From the NCBI GenBank assembly GCA_024291935.2, contig CM044316.1, positions 8,362,501 to 8,426,500 of the forward strand: DNA of 64,000 bases. The letters run 5' to 3'. Numbering within the stretch: the first letter of the stretch is position 1; every line of letters starts with the position of its first letter. Source of the DNA: Okapia johnstoni (Eukaryota > Chordata > Mammalia > Artiodactyla > Giraffidae). A program made the position numbers and the translations under genes. A model generated the notes under the pieces. The model was not told the DNA's origin. It made no database searches and saw only the letters and a list, made by a program, of their open reading frames with translations. Below, piece after piece: positions 1 to 12,900 of this stretch.

Positions 1-329
1 CTCACCTAGCTTCAATAATTTCCAACTCATGACCTTCTGATTTTCAAGATAAATATTTTCATGAACTTATTGTTTGTTATTCTGTGACTTCATTTTTACT
101 GGAAGCGTGGTCCCCATTATAGAGATAAGCCACAGTTATTCAACCAATTCCTTCTTAAACTTTAGGTCATTTCTCATTTTCACCTTTGTCATCTTTACTG
201 CTATGGACTTTCTCGTAGCTAATTCTGCCCTCTTAGTCATTACCGTTTTCCAGAAATAAATTCCTAGAAACAGAATCGTTGCTTCAAAGACAATGTGCTA
301 AAGAATGTTAGTTAAGAATATGGTTTCAG

Positions 330-530
330 GGGACTTTCCTGGCAGTCCAGTGGTTAAGACTTCACCTTCCAATGCAGGGGGTCTGGGTTCAATCCCTGGT
401 CAGGAAACTAAGATACCACATGCCTCTCAGTCAAAAAACAAAACCATAAAAAACAGAATCAATATTGTAACAAATTCAGTAAAGATTTTAGAAATGGTCC
501 GCAGTAAAAAAGAAATCTTTAAAAAAGGAA
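330..530 (+). repeat. CHR-type tRNA-derived SINE
   Basis: Starts ggactttcctggcagtccag, has the Pol III B-box-like gggttcaatccctgg, and ends in an A-rich tail. Not a tRNA gene: no cloverleaf. Confidence 0.8.
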
Positions 531-837
531 CACAGGGCTCAGTCACTTCCTACTCTGCCACCCCATGGAGCCTGCCAGGCTCCTCTGTCGTGAGATTTTC
601 TCAGCGAGTATACAGGAGTTAGAGTCCTACTTAAATTCTGAATTTCAGTTTGCTCTTCTGAAAGGTCCTTCACTGTGTTACATGAGGCTGCTATAAGATG
701 GCAAGGTATCAATGTAAGGCTCTTAGCCCAGTGCCTGGCACATTCTAGACACTCGGTAAAGTTAAGCTATTAGTGTAACTATGCACATTTTTAAAACTTA
801 TAATAACGGTAAGTTTTCCCTTTGTTTTTCTTACCAG

Positions 838-954
838 CTGTTGAAACTCGAGTCGTTACAGACAACTGCTCCGATGAAGTCATCTTCAACCTGAACGCCC
901 AAGCGAACTCCATGAAAATCAATTGCAAAGATGTCATCCAGGGAAACATACAAG
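838..954 (+). CDS. ADGRE3: ADGRE3 exon: GAIN domain, N-terminal part in window
   Basis: 117 bp, phase 1 at both ends. The acceptor is TTACCAG after a T-rich tract, the donor GTACGT. It encodes the stretch containing VTDNCSDE and [13 protein letters not shown], with the two Cys typical of this part of EGF-TM7 GAIN domains. It is the first ADGRE3 exon in the window; no upstream exon is recognisable in 1-837. Confidence 0.88.
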
Positions 955-3900
955 GTACGTGGGGTGGCTGCTTTCAGAATCCCTGAGACATACAGAGCAA
1001 CATCACTGTGTGAGTAGTGAGAAAAATGTCCCCAGTAGGCTCCTCTCTAATGGGTCTGTTACCCTAATGTTACCGAACCCAGGTCCGGCTACTCGCTGCT
1101 CAAAAGTCGTTAAAGATGCTAGGTTAGTGGAAAGGAAAGTTTGCTTTATTTTGGATGCCAGTGACAAGGGAGGAGGGTCACTAGCACCCAAACCTGTCCA
1201 CATGCCAACAGCCCCCACCCCAATAACCAGGAGGTTAGCACTTTTATAGACAGAGAGACAGGGCTACGTGCAGAAACAGCGCAATAGCTCAGACAGTCAT
1301 GTTGAAATTGGTCACTGGTGGTCAGTTCTAAGCACAGTTAGTCTTGGTTCCAGGGTTGGTTTGTTCCCATTTCCTTGAGGGCAATTCTTGGAACTGCGGC
1401 AGCTTATGTGATGGCTACAGTCTGGTCATCATGTATTTAATTTCTCCATCTGGTGGGGGTCTCTATCTATAAGACACCTCAAAGGATATGGCTCAGAATA
1501 TCACCTATAGCCCTTGAGAAAGAACTAGAGGTCCCTGACTTTGCTTACTGACTAAACTATTCTCACTTGATCTCCTTTGACTGTTTGCCTTTGTTTCTTT
1601 ATGCTCTCAGTTCTCTGATTAAACTAATTTTTTGGCTAAAGTTTTTCCACAGACAAAAGGTGGGCTGAGGACTTAAGGAATAAGGACTATAAGGTTCTGC
1701 TTCGTTTCACTAAGTCTGTGCCATTTGAGTCTTTTCCTTAAAAAAAAATTTTTTTAATTACAAAAAAGGCATCTTCCTACCTAAAATGGAGGCTTTTTGT
1801 TCTTCAGCATGAAAGAGACTTCTTTGCAATTTAGGGGCTGTTCTATCTGGTTCTCAGTTTGGGTTCCCTTAGAAGCAGTGCATGGACAAGTGTAAGGGGA
1901 ACAAGTGTGGTGATTTTATATAGGAGATGATCCCAGAAAAAATCAGTAAGTGTATTAGTCAGGATTCTCCAGAGAAACAGAACCAATAGGCTGTGGATAT
2001 GTAGAGAAAGAGAAACAGAGATAGAGAGAGATGGGCAGGGACAGAGAGAGATTTATGAAGAATTTAGCTCATGTGATTGTGGAGGGCAGCAAATCTAAAA
2101 TCTAGCCAGCAGGCTGAAAGACCCAGAGAAAAGTTGTTGCTGCCTGAGTCCAAAGGCAGTCTCTTCCTCAGGGGGAGGTCAGTCTTTTTCTTAACACCTT
2201 CCAGTGATTGGATGAGGCCCACAAACATTAGGAACTGTAATCTGCTTTATTCAAAATCTACTGATTTAAATGTTAATCTCGTCTAAAAATACCCTCACAG
2301 CAATATCCAGACTGGTCTTTGACCAAATATCTGGGTCCTAAGGCCTAGCCAAGCTGACACATAAAATTAATCATCCCAACAGGGAAAACAGGAAGTGAGA
2401 CAAGGAAGAGAGGGCAGCCCATACAGGGATTATTATGTTAACGAGCAGGTTACTGCTGGTGGTGACTGCGGTTCAATCCCACTGAGTTACCCCATTCAAA
2501 GAGAAGCAGCTAGAGGACTTCCCTGGTGGTCCAGTGGTTAAGATTCTGAGCTTCCAATGCAGGGGGCAGGGGTTCAGTCCCTAGTCAGGGAACTAAGATC
2601 CCACATGCCACTCAACATGGTCAAAAAAAAATTTTTTTTTTAATAATAAAGGGGACTGCCCTTGTGGCCCAGTGGCTAAGACTCTGCACTCCTAATGCAG
2701 GGGACCTGGGTTCGATGCCTAGTCAGGGAACTAGATCTCACATGCTGCAGTGAAGGTTCTGAATTCGAAAAGTAAAATAATAATAACAGTTAGGGAGAGG
2801 GAGCTGAGCTGAGCTCTGTGTCCACCTGCTCTGACCCATCACTGGCTAAGAGCCCTTCTGGGGGTTGCAGGTGGAAGTGAACTTCTAGGCTCTTCCAGCC
2901 TTCCCTGTGTACAGGCCAAACATGTTCACTCCAGGGAAAGCTCCCAGACAGAGAGTCGCAGCTGCTTGCAGTAGAATCCATCAGCATGTTAAAAAAATTA
3001 AAAAAAAAACACAGGAGTGCCAAAGGAATAAAGCCAGGGTGCCTACAGCATCTGCTACAGCCTGTGTAGAAAGAGAAATTGTTACTATTAACTGTTTCAG
3101 CATTGCCAGACTGTCTGATTTTTCCAGAGAAACCAAAATTTGGGTTGTCTGCATGAACACCTCCAATATTTTTTTAATTTGGCAGGAAGACTTCTGTTAT
3201 AACTGCCATATGTTACAATTGCTGTAGCACAATAAATGAGGGTCTTAAAATCCAATTACATGAATGTGGGGTCTGTATAGACAGCTGGTCTGTGCTATCA
3301 CCCAAAGTTCCAAAGTAGAGATGATAAAACGTAGACAACTAAGCACATGCTGAACTGAAAAAGTCTCATGTGGCAATTAGTTTCTCACTTCCTCTCCTCC
3401 CCCAAGAAGATAAGAACTTGAATCTGCCTTTATTGGAGGATGGGCCAGGAGGAGGATGGAAGCCAAATTCCAACCACGTGATTTCATGCTTGTGTGCTCA
3501 CCTGGTTCCCCCATTACTCACAGTGTGGAGAGGGAGCATGAAAGCTTCACGGTGCAGGTCAAACCAAACCTATCTGCAATCCAGTTTGTTCCTTGGTCAC
3601 ATTCTGAGGCACTAGGGGTTAGGATGTCAACAGGTTTTTTTTTATCATAATATAATTGCTTTACAATGTTGTATTAGTCTCTGCTGTACAACATCATGAA
3701 CCAGCTGTACACATATATCCCCTCCCTCTGGAGCCTCCCTCCCACCACCCCTCATCCCACCCCTCTCAGTCATCACAGAGCACTGAGCTGAGCTCCCTGT
3801 GCTACACAGCAGCTTCCCACTAGTTATACATATGGTGATATATACGTTTCATTGCTATTCTCTCAATTTATCCCATCCTCACCTTCACTCTCTGTGTTCA

Positions 3901-6900
3901 CATGTCCATTCTCTATGTCTGTGCCTCTATTCCTGCCCTGCAAAACGGTTCATCTGTACCATTTTTCTAGACTTCATATATATGCTTTAATATGCAATAT
4001 TTGTTTTTCTCTTTCTGACTTGCCTCACACTGTATGACAGGCTCTAGTTTCATCTACAAAGAGGTATCACCTCACATGGGCCAGAATGGCCATCATCAAA
4101 AAATCTACAAACGACAGATGCTGGAGAGGGTGTGGAGAAAAGGGAACCCTCTTACACTGTTGGTGGGAATGTAAATTGGTACAGACACGCTGGAGAACGG
4201 TACAGAGGTTCCTTATAAAACTAAACACAGAACTGCCATATGTCCCAGCGATTCCGTGACTGGACATATATACTGAGAAAACCATAACTGAACATATGAA
4301 TTTGAGGAGAACAGAACTCAGTCCATAACAACTGTCTAGGCTGAATTGTTTACATGAGCTGCAGACCTCATAATGTGAATGCATGTGCCTTGGGGAGCAC
4401 CTGGCATAGACATGCCCATGCATTCGTGCATATTCAGTGGTGTCTGACTCTGTGACCCTATAGACTGTAGCCCACAAGTCTCCTCTGTCCATGGAATTTC
4501 CTAGGCAAGAATACTGGAGTGGGTTTCCATTTCCTCTTCCAGTGGATCTTTCCGGCCCAGGGTTAAAATCTGCGTCTCCTGCATCGGCAGGCAGATTCTT
4601 TACCACTGAGCCACCAGGGAAGCACCATAGACATGCCCAGCAGCAGACTATTTACCTTTCCCTAATGACCCTGTGGTCTCATCTCAGAGCATTGCACTGG
4701 CTGTCTCTCTGCCAGTAATGTTAACCAACACTGCACTGGGTGGACTTTTATTCTTTCAACACAGCTTTACTTTTTCCTCCATGAAACCTCCCAGGACTGC
4801 CTATTTCCATCACAGCACTGGAGTCAGGCTTTCCCTCTCCTGTGCTCCTCCAGCACTTTGAACCCTCCTTATCCTAGCATTTAATGTGTTAACATCTGTT
4901 CATCGACATGTCCCCTCCCCTGCCCCGCCCGCCTCCTCCCCTTCCCCCCCACCCCCACTATGCCTTCAGGGTGAAAACTGTGAATTCTTTCTCTGTGCAG
5001 TCCTTTACCAGCAGAGAATCGAAGAACAGAAATGTTCATCCAATTAAATCCACATCTAGGTTGAGGACTGAACATTCCTAAAGAGAGAAAAGAACACATT
5101 GATGGGTTCATGACGAACTCATAAAGGGACATTTTTCTGTCCCTCAGGTTCTGTCATGGACTGGGTCATTCTTCATTGTAGGGAGTCATCCTGTGCCCTG
5201 TAGGATATTGAATAACATCCCTGGCCTTTATACACTAGATGCCTATAGCAGTTCCCCAGTTGTGACAACCAAAAATTCCTCCAGACACCACCCAGTGTCT
5301 GCTGAGGTGAGAGGGCAGGATAGCCTGCAGCTGAGAACCTCCGGTCTAAAGCAACCTTGTAATTTATCTCCAAAAGGTGGATAATTTTAATACCAGAAGG
5401 GATCCGATTAAATTACACCATGACACCAGGTGTCAATTGGGACTATCACAGGTAACTCAAGATGTACAATCACATGATTCCTCTTCCTATAAACTACCTC
5501 AGAGAACAAACCCTGGCCACAGAGGTCAACCTTGGAAACCTCAATAGCAGTTCTTTTCTTTTCTACTTGTGATTTGCTGTTACACCAGAATGTTTCAGCT
5601 CAAAAGTAAGCAATTTCCAAGCATCAGATCAGGGAGACTTATCACCTGCTGATGCCTTCCAACCACCCACCACTCTTTCTTTCTGATGAACAGAAACTGC
5701 CATCAACTCAGAGAAGCAGAAGTGAATCTCCTACTTCTCATCCCTCAAGAGAAGCCAGAAAAACCTGGTTAGAGACACCTGCTAAGGGATTTATTCCAGT
5801 AGGATGAACCACCCAGCTTGTTTCTTATTGTTGTTCAGTTGCTAAGTTGTGCTCTCTGTGACCCCCATGGACTGTAGCCCGCCAGGCTCCTCTGTCCGTG
5901 GGATTTCCCAGGCAAGTATACTGGAGTGGGTTGTCATCTCCTCCTCCAGAAGATCTTCCTGGACCAGGGATCGAACCTGCATCTCTGCATTGGCAGGTGA
6001 ATTCTTTGCCTCTGAGCCACCTGGGAACCACACAGCTAGTATGTGGCAAAGATGGAGTTTGAATCCAGAAACACGGTTCTTGTCTCTAGGTCCTTAACTA
6101 CTCATTATATATGACCTCTTTGTCATGTGGACTTCTCAGCAGCTACAATAGTGAATTCTTATTGACACGGGAATATTGACAAGTTTGTTAACATCTTATC
6201 ACATATGTGTGTATACATACGTACAATTGATATATAGTATATGTGTGTATATACATTATATATCTTATGTGTGTATATACATTATATGCTGTGCTGTGTG
6301 CTTAGTTGCTCAGTCATGTCTGACTCTGCGACCCCATGGGCTGTAGCCCTCCAGACTCTTCTGTCCATGGGAATTCTCCAGGTAAGAATACTGGAGTAGG
6401 TTGCCATGCCCTCCTCCATGGTATCTTCCCAACCCAGGGATCGAGCCCAGGTCTCTTGCATTGCAGGTGGATTCTTTACCAGCTAAGCTACCAGAGAAGC
6501 CCATGTTATATGCTAGGCTGTCATAAAATATCAGAATGGTGGCTTAAACAAGAGAAATTTATTTTCCCACAGTTCTAGAGACTGGAGATACAAAATGAAG
6601 ATGTTGGCAAGATTGGTTTCTCCAGAGGCCTCTCTCCTTGGCTTGAACATGGCCATCTTTGCACTATGTCCTCATACGGTCTTTCCTGTGTGTGCATGTG
6701 TCCCTAGTCTCTCTTCATGTGTCCAAATTTCCTCTAATAAGGACACTAGGCCGGCTGGATAAGGCCCACCCTAACAGTCTCATTTTAACTTCATCACCTC
6801 TTTGAAAGCCCTATCTTCGAATACAGTCACATTGGGAAGTACCATTAAGACCTCAACTTATGAATTTTGGGGAGGAACACAATTCAGCTCATAACACTAT

Positions 6901-9900
6901 TGACATACAATATGTCCACGACATATAAATCTTCAAGGTGGGAACCTGCATTCCATCAACATCAGGCATGAGTGAAAGTGCAGCTTGCCTTCCGACTCCT
7001 ATTGCTGACAATCCTTCAGCTCCATCATCTCACTTCCTCTCCCTCCTCCAGTCAGTAATTCTTCTTGCCTGTTCACTCGATGCCAGCCCCTGCATGTCAG
7101 CTACTGTACTGTGCTGCTCTTCTTTTCAAAGTACTGTAAGATTTCAAATGTTTCCTTTATTCTCTGTGTTTGTTTTTTATGTAGTACTCATGTGAAAAGT
7201 ATTAGAAACTTATTACAGTATAATGCAGCTGATCGTGTTAGTTGGGTACCTAGGCTAATCTTGTTGGACTCAGGAACAAATCGGACTTGCACACATGCTC
7301 TCAGAACAGAAGGACTTACTGTAAGTCATGTGCATGCCTTAATATATAATAAAATTATAAATGTATAATATAAGCATATCATGTGCATATATATTTTTAG
7401 CCTATCAAAGTGTGTTAAATTATGCCATTCCCTTGCTTAAAACCCTCCAATAGTTTTTGCACTGGCTTAAAATATAAGCAAAATTCTCCCCAAGGCCCTA
7501 CAAGATCAACCCCCACCAGGCCCTCACTTCCTCCCACTGTCCCCCTCACTCACTCTGCTTCAGCCATACTGGCCTCCTTGCTGTTTCCTGAACAGGTGGG
7601 CACAGTCATGTCTCTGGGGGGTTTTCCTCTGCTATTTTCTCCTCCTAGAGCACTCTCCTCTCAAATATCCTCCCTGCTTTCACTGTGCTATCTGAAAACT
7701 GTCTCTGTCCCCTGGCGTGAGTGCTAAGTCACTTCAATCATGTCTGACTCTTTGCAACCCCATAGACTGTAGCCCACCAGGCTCCTCGGTCCATAGGATT
7801 TTCCAGGCAAGAATACCTGAGTGGATTGCCATGTCCTCCTCCAGGGGATCTTTCTGACCCAGGGATCAAACCCACATCTCCTGCACTGGCAGGCAGCCAC
7901 CTGGGAAGCCCCACTGTCCCCTACTTCACTTAATTTTCTCCATAGAATGAGCACCAACCCTATATCAGAGCAAGGTATCTCTGATATATACCTTTGTTGA
8001 ATGGGCTCCTAACACTTGGAAATGAATTGTCCAAGGAGACCTGTGCTTGAACAGCAAGAGACTTTATTGGAAAGTGGTCCCCAGGCGAGAGCAGCAGGAA
8101 AACTGCTTTGCCAAATGGCTCACAGTCTCAGGTTTTATGGTAATGCAATTAGTTTCTAGGTTATCTCTGGTCAGTCATCATCCTTGGCTCATAATCTGAG
8201 TCAGGGTCCTTCCTGGTGGCCCGAGAATCTCTCAGCCAAGACAGATTCCAGTGCAAAGGATTCTGGGAGGATGGCTGTCTCCTCCCTCTTTTGGCCCCTC
8301 GCAAATTCTCCCGGTTAGTTTTCAGGTGGCAGTACCAAGTTCCTCATTGGGACCTCCTGTTGTGAGACAACTCACGCAAGTGGTTATCATCATGCCTGGC
8401 CAAGGTGGGCGGCTTCAGTCAACGATTATCTAACACGTTTATTTGCTTGTTTATGTCTGTTTCCTGCACCAGAAAGTAAAATGCATAAGAGGAGAAATTC
8501 AGGCTATTTTGTCCCCCACTGTATCCCCAGAATAATGTCTGGACACAGTAGGCACTAAAAAAAAAAAAAAGTGGATAGGTAAATAGAGGGCTTCCCTGAT
8601 GGCTCAGCAGGTAAAGAATCTGCCTGCAATGCAGGAGAGGCAGGTTCAATCCCAGGGTGGGGAAGAGCCCCTGGAGGATGAAATGGCAACCCACTCCAGT
8701 ATTCTTGCCTGGGAAATCCCATGGACAGAGGAGACTGGCAGGTTACAGTCCATAGGGTCGCAAAGAGCCGGGCACAACAGAGCGACTAAGCACATAGATA
8801 ATGATTTCCATATATGTTATCTATATCTGGTTTATACTATATAATATATACCAGTTCAGTTCAGTCGCTCAGTTGTGTCCAATTCTTTGTGACCCCGTGG
8901 ACTACACAGCACGCCAGGCTTCCCTGTCCATCACCAACTCCCAGAGCTTGCTCAAATTCATGTTCATTGAGTCAGTGATGCCATCCAACCATCTCATCCT
9001 CTGTCATCCCCTTCTCCTCCTATATCCTTATTATATATATATATAATATATATGGAAAAGAAATAATTAGATCTCTGTCTAAAGAAACAGAAATACTTGT
9101 ACCAACTACAAATGGATTTCCTTGGGTCCAGCCTCAACATTTTGTTTCATGCAAAAGAAACACAAAACCAGTTCTAAAGGTCTTGCAAAACAAGTTAGTC
9201 ATTGATGAAGTCTTCAAGAGACATCAGAGGAAGTGGAATGATATCACACATGGCTTACCCAATTTCCTTTTATAGCTGTCCCTTAGTCTCCAAGAGGGAT
9301 TGGTTCCTGGACCCTTCAGACATGAAAATCCACAAAAGCTCAAGTCCCTGTATAAAATGGTGTATCAATAGTATTTAATATAGATGTGCATATAACCTTA
9401 TGCACATGCTCCCTTATACTTTAAATCATCTCTAGATTACTTATAATACATAATACAACGCAAAAGCTAAGACAATAGTTGCAGATGCAAAGCAAATTCA
9501 AGTTTTGCTTTCTGAGACTTTCTTGAATTTTTAATGTTTATTTATTTATTTGGCTGCACCGGGTCTTAGTTGCGGCATGTGGGATCTAGTTCCCTGACCA
9601 GGGATTGAACCTGGGCCCCCTGCTTTGGGAGCACAGAGTCTTAGCTACTGAATCACCAAGGAAGTCCTTGAGATTTTTAAAAATATTTTCAATCCAAGGT
9701 TCATAAATCTGTGGATACAGAACCTGCAGATATAGAGGGTTAACTTTACTTTCCTTTTCCTCTTTATGGCTGACCCAGTCTCTTTCCTCTCTTTCTCCTT
9801 CAAAATTTCACCTGCCTCTTCTCTGCCCCCCCCTCCCAATTTTTATACTGTTCATGGAGTTCTACAGGCAAGAATACTGGAGTGGGTTGCCATTTCCTCT

Positions 9901-12900
9901 TCCAGATAGTGGAGATAGTGGAGGACAGAGGAGCCTGGCATGCTGCAGTCCATGGGGTCGCAAAGAGTCGGACAACAACACAATTTTTTTTAATTGAAGT
10001 ATAATTGCTTTACAGTATTGCATTGGTTTCTGCCAAATATCAACAGGAATCAGCCATAAACAACCCAACTTTTATATCTTTTTCTCCTAAGGGTAGATTC
10101 ATGTCCTTTCTTATGTAAATCAGCTTAGCCTCTCTTAGTTTTTCCAGTTTCTCTTGTCCCTCCAGTTTTACCCTATTCAATACAACAAAGGATTCAGGGC
10201 CAGAAATACAAAGTATGCCTCAGAACATGAGAAGAGACACTGTGAAAATCTTTTATTTTGACCCTCATATATGTGAGTAAGTGTGCATATGTGCGTGTAT
10301 CTACGTATATGTTTTTATGTGTGTGTTTACACCTATATACCATTTTCAAAGAGATAAATAGTGAAAAGGTAAATACCATTTTCAAACATAAATGAAGGTA
10401 CATCAAAGATCATATGAACTCATGGGACGTCCCTGGTGGTCCAGTAGTTAAGACTTCGCCTTCCAGTGCAGGAGGTGCAGATTGGATCCCTGGTCTGGGA
10501 GCTGAGATCCCACATGCCTTGGGATGGCCAAAAGACCAAAACATAAAAAACAGAAGCAATATTGTAACAAACTCAATAAAGACTTTTCCAAAATCATGAA
10601 AAAGATTACATCAGCTCATTAATTGATGAGGTAATCTATGAAATGTTAAGACATGCTCAGAGGCAATTCAAAGAGCAGTTACATCTGTACACAAACATAT
10701 TTCTATATAAATCAGTCACAAATTCTGAAATGATATGCTAACTGATGCAAAAGCTGGTTAATACTCTACAGGGCAGTACTACAGTGCAATGTTCAGAATT
10801 TTATTTTCTATAACAGAAAACTACATATCTACCAGAGAAAATGCATCTTTGTCTAGGGAAAGAAACATTTCCACTACTATCAAGTTTCTACATGTTATCT
10901 TCTATGCCTACAGAGTTGTGAAATTGCTTGGCAATAGAAAGTCCATAAAAGGTGAATCCAACGCCCCATAGAATCAGATAATCCTTGATACTCAAATCTC
11001 CATAGAAGGAAACTCGGTCACATTGTTACTGAGTCCAGGCTCGCTCTGCTTACCACACAACCAGCCAATAAATTTGAGAGATGAGGTGTTGAGGCCAGGA
11101 AAATGACTTTATTTGAAAGCTGGTTTATTGAAAGAATGGCTCACTAGTGTCTCAAAACAACAATCTTATTGGGGTCTAGATGCCAGATTCTTTTATAGAA
11201 TAGAGAGGTGGGGTGGGGGCTAAGGAAGCAAAGTAAAAAGCCCATTGTGTGTGTGTGCGCTTGTCGAGTAACTATAACCAGCCGGGCTCTTCTATCCATG
11301 GGATTTCCCAGGCAAGAATACCGGAGCAGGTTACCATTTCCTCCTTCAGGGGATCTTCCCAACCCAGGGATCGAAGCAACATCTCCTGCGTTGCAGGCGG
11401 AGTCTTTTACCACTGAGCCATCAAGGAAGCCCTAAAAAGTCCATTAACCTTGCAAATATCTCCTGGAGGATGTGTTAATTTCTTCCTTCCTGTAGCCATC
11501 TGGTGGACAGGGTCTTGAACAAAACCACTTTAGTTTAATATTCAGGCAGTAGGGCAGGGTTCCATGAGGCAGGCCGTTATGTACAAGCAGTGAACAAAAG
11601 CAACAAGAAGCAAAGGTTAAAGTAACAGATCCAACCTGGAGTCAGAATTGTCTCTTCTTGCAACAATATCTTTTGTCCATTAACAAATCTTGGACATGAG
11701 ATGTATTTGGATACAGATATATATATATATATACCTAGAAAAAAAAACCCAGAACTTAAACAGCAGTTATCTCTAGGTGTGTATTTTTATAAAAATTTCA
11801 CTTTCTTTTTTGTCCTTTTCTCCTCAAAATTGCATCACTTATGTTTACAAGAAATAAACTGTGGCATTGTTGCAGAAACCAGTACTCGAGAAACCAAGCA
11901 CCACACTCAGAGATTTGGAGAACTCAGGTTTATTACACCGGCAGGCCCAGAGGAGTTAACACTCCAAGCCCTGAGCCCTGACCAAAGGGATTACAGAGTT
12001 TCTATAGACAGACTGTAGTGGGCAACGCTAGCTCTGAATAGGCTGGTTTAATCTAAGGGGTTTCGTGCGTTCAGGAACAGTGGTCACGATGGGGAGGGGG
12101 ATGCCTGACCTGGACAGGCATGGTTAAGCAGGTTTGCAGGAGCTGGCTGATTGCAAAGAGCAGGACAAGGGTGAGTGAGATAAACTCCAGTTCCCAGTAT
12201 TGCCAGTCCCCACTTTCTGAGACTACGTGACCCACGTGACCGAGACTTTGCAAGGGGCAAGCTGAGTTACAGAGGCACAAGGAGAAGTAAGTTATGTAAA
12301 AATTTAACTTTTCCTCTTCAGCATAACATATAATGTGATGCTCTACATCACATTAATTGAATTCAACAAACTAAATATATATGTATTAATATGACTAAGG
12401 GCTTCCCTGGTGGCTCAGTGGTAAAGAACCCACCTATAATGCAGGAGACACAGGTTCAATCCCTGGGTCAGGAAGATCCCCTGGAGAAGGGAATGGCAGC
12501 CCACTCCAGTATTCTTGCCTGGGGAATCCCATGGACAGAGGAGCCTGGTGGGCTACAGTCCATGGGTCACAAAGAGTCAGACACAAATGAGCAACTGAGC
12601 CTGCACCACGAGTGTATATATGTCAATCCCAATCTCCATTATTCTGTTTCCTCAGGTCCTAGTGCAGTTGCCTTTGTTTCATACTCTTCCCTTGGAAACA
12701 TCATAAATGCAACTTTTTTTGAAGAGATGAATGAGAAAGATCAAGTTTACCTGAACTCACAGGTAGTAAGTGCTGCTATTGGACCCAAAAAGAACACACC
12801 TCTCTCCCAGCCTGTGATTCTAAATTTTCAGCACATGAAGGTGGGTCAAAGCTGCAGTCTGTACTTGCTTGAGTTTCATGGATGTTAGACCAAACAATTT

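Noticed and set aside
1..837. Search for further upstream ADGRE3 exons (stalk, EGF)
   Set aside because: No stretch with the expected residues and splice sites was found. These exons must lie outside the window.
4067..4606. 179-codon open frame on the - strand
   Set aside because: It is a chance frame across an inverted L1 segment and an antisense Bov-tA SINE.
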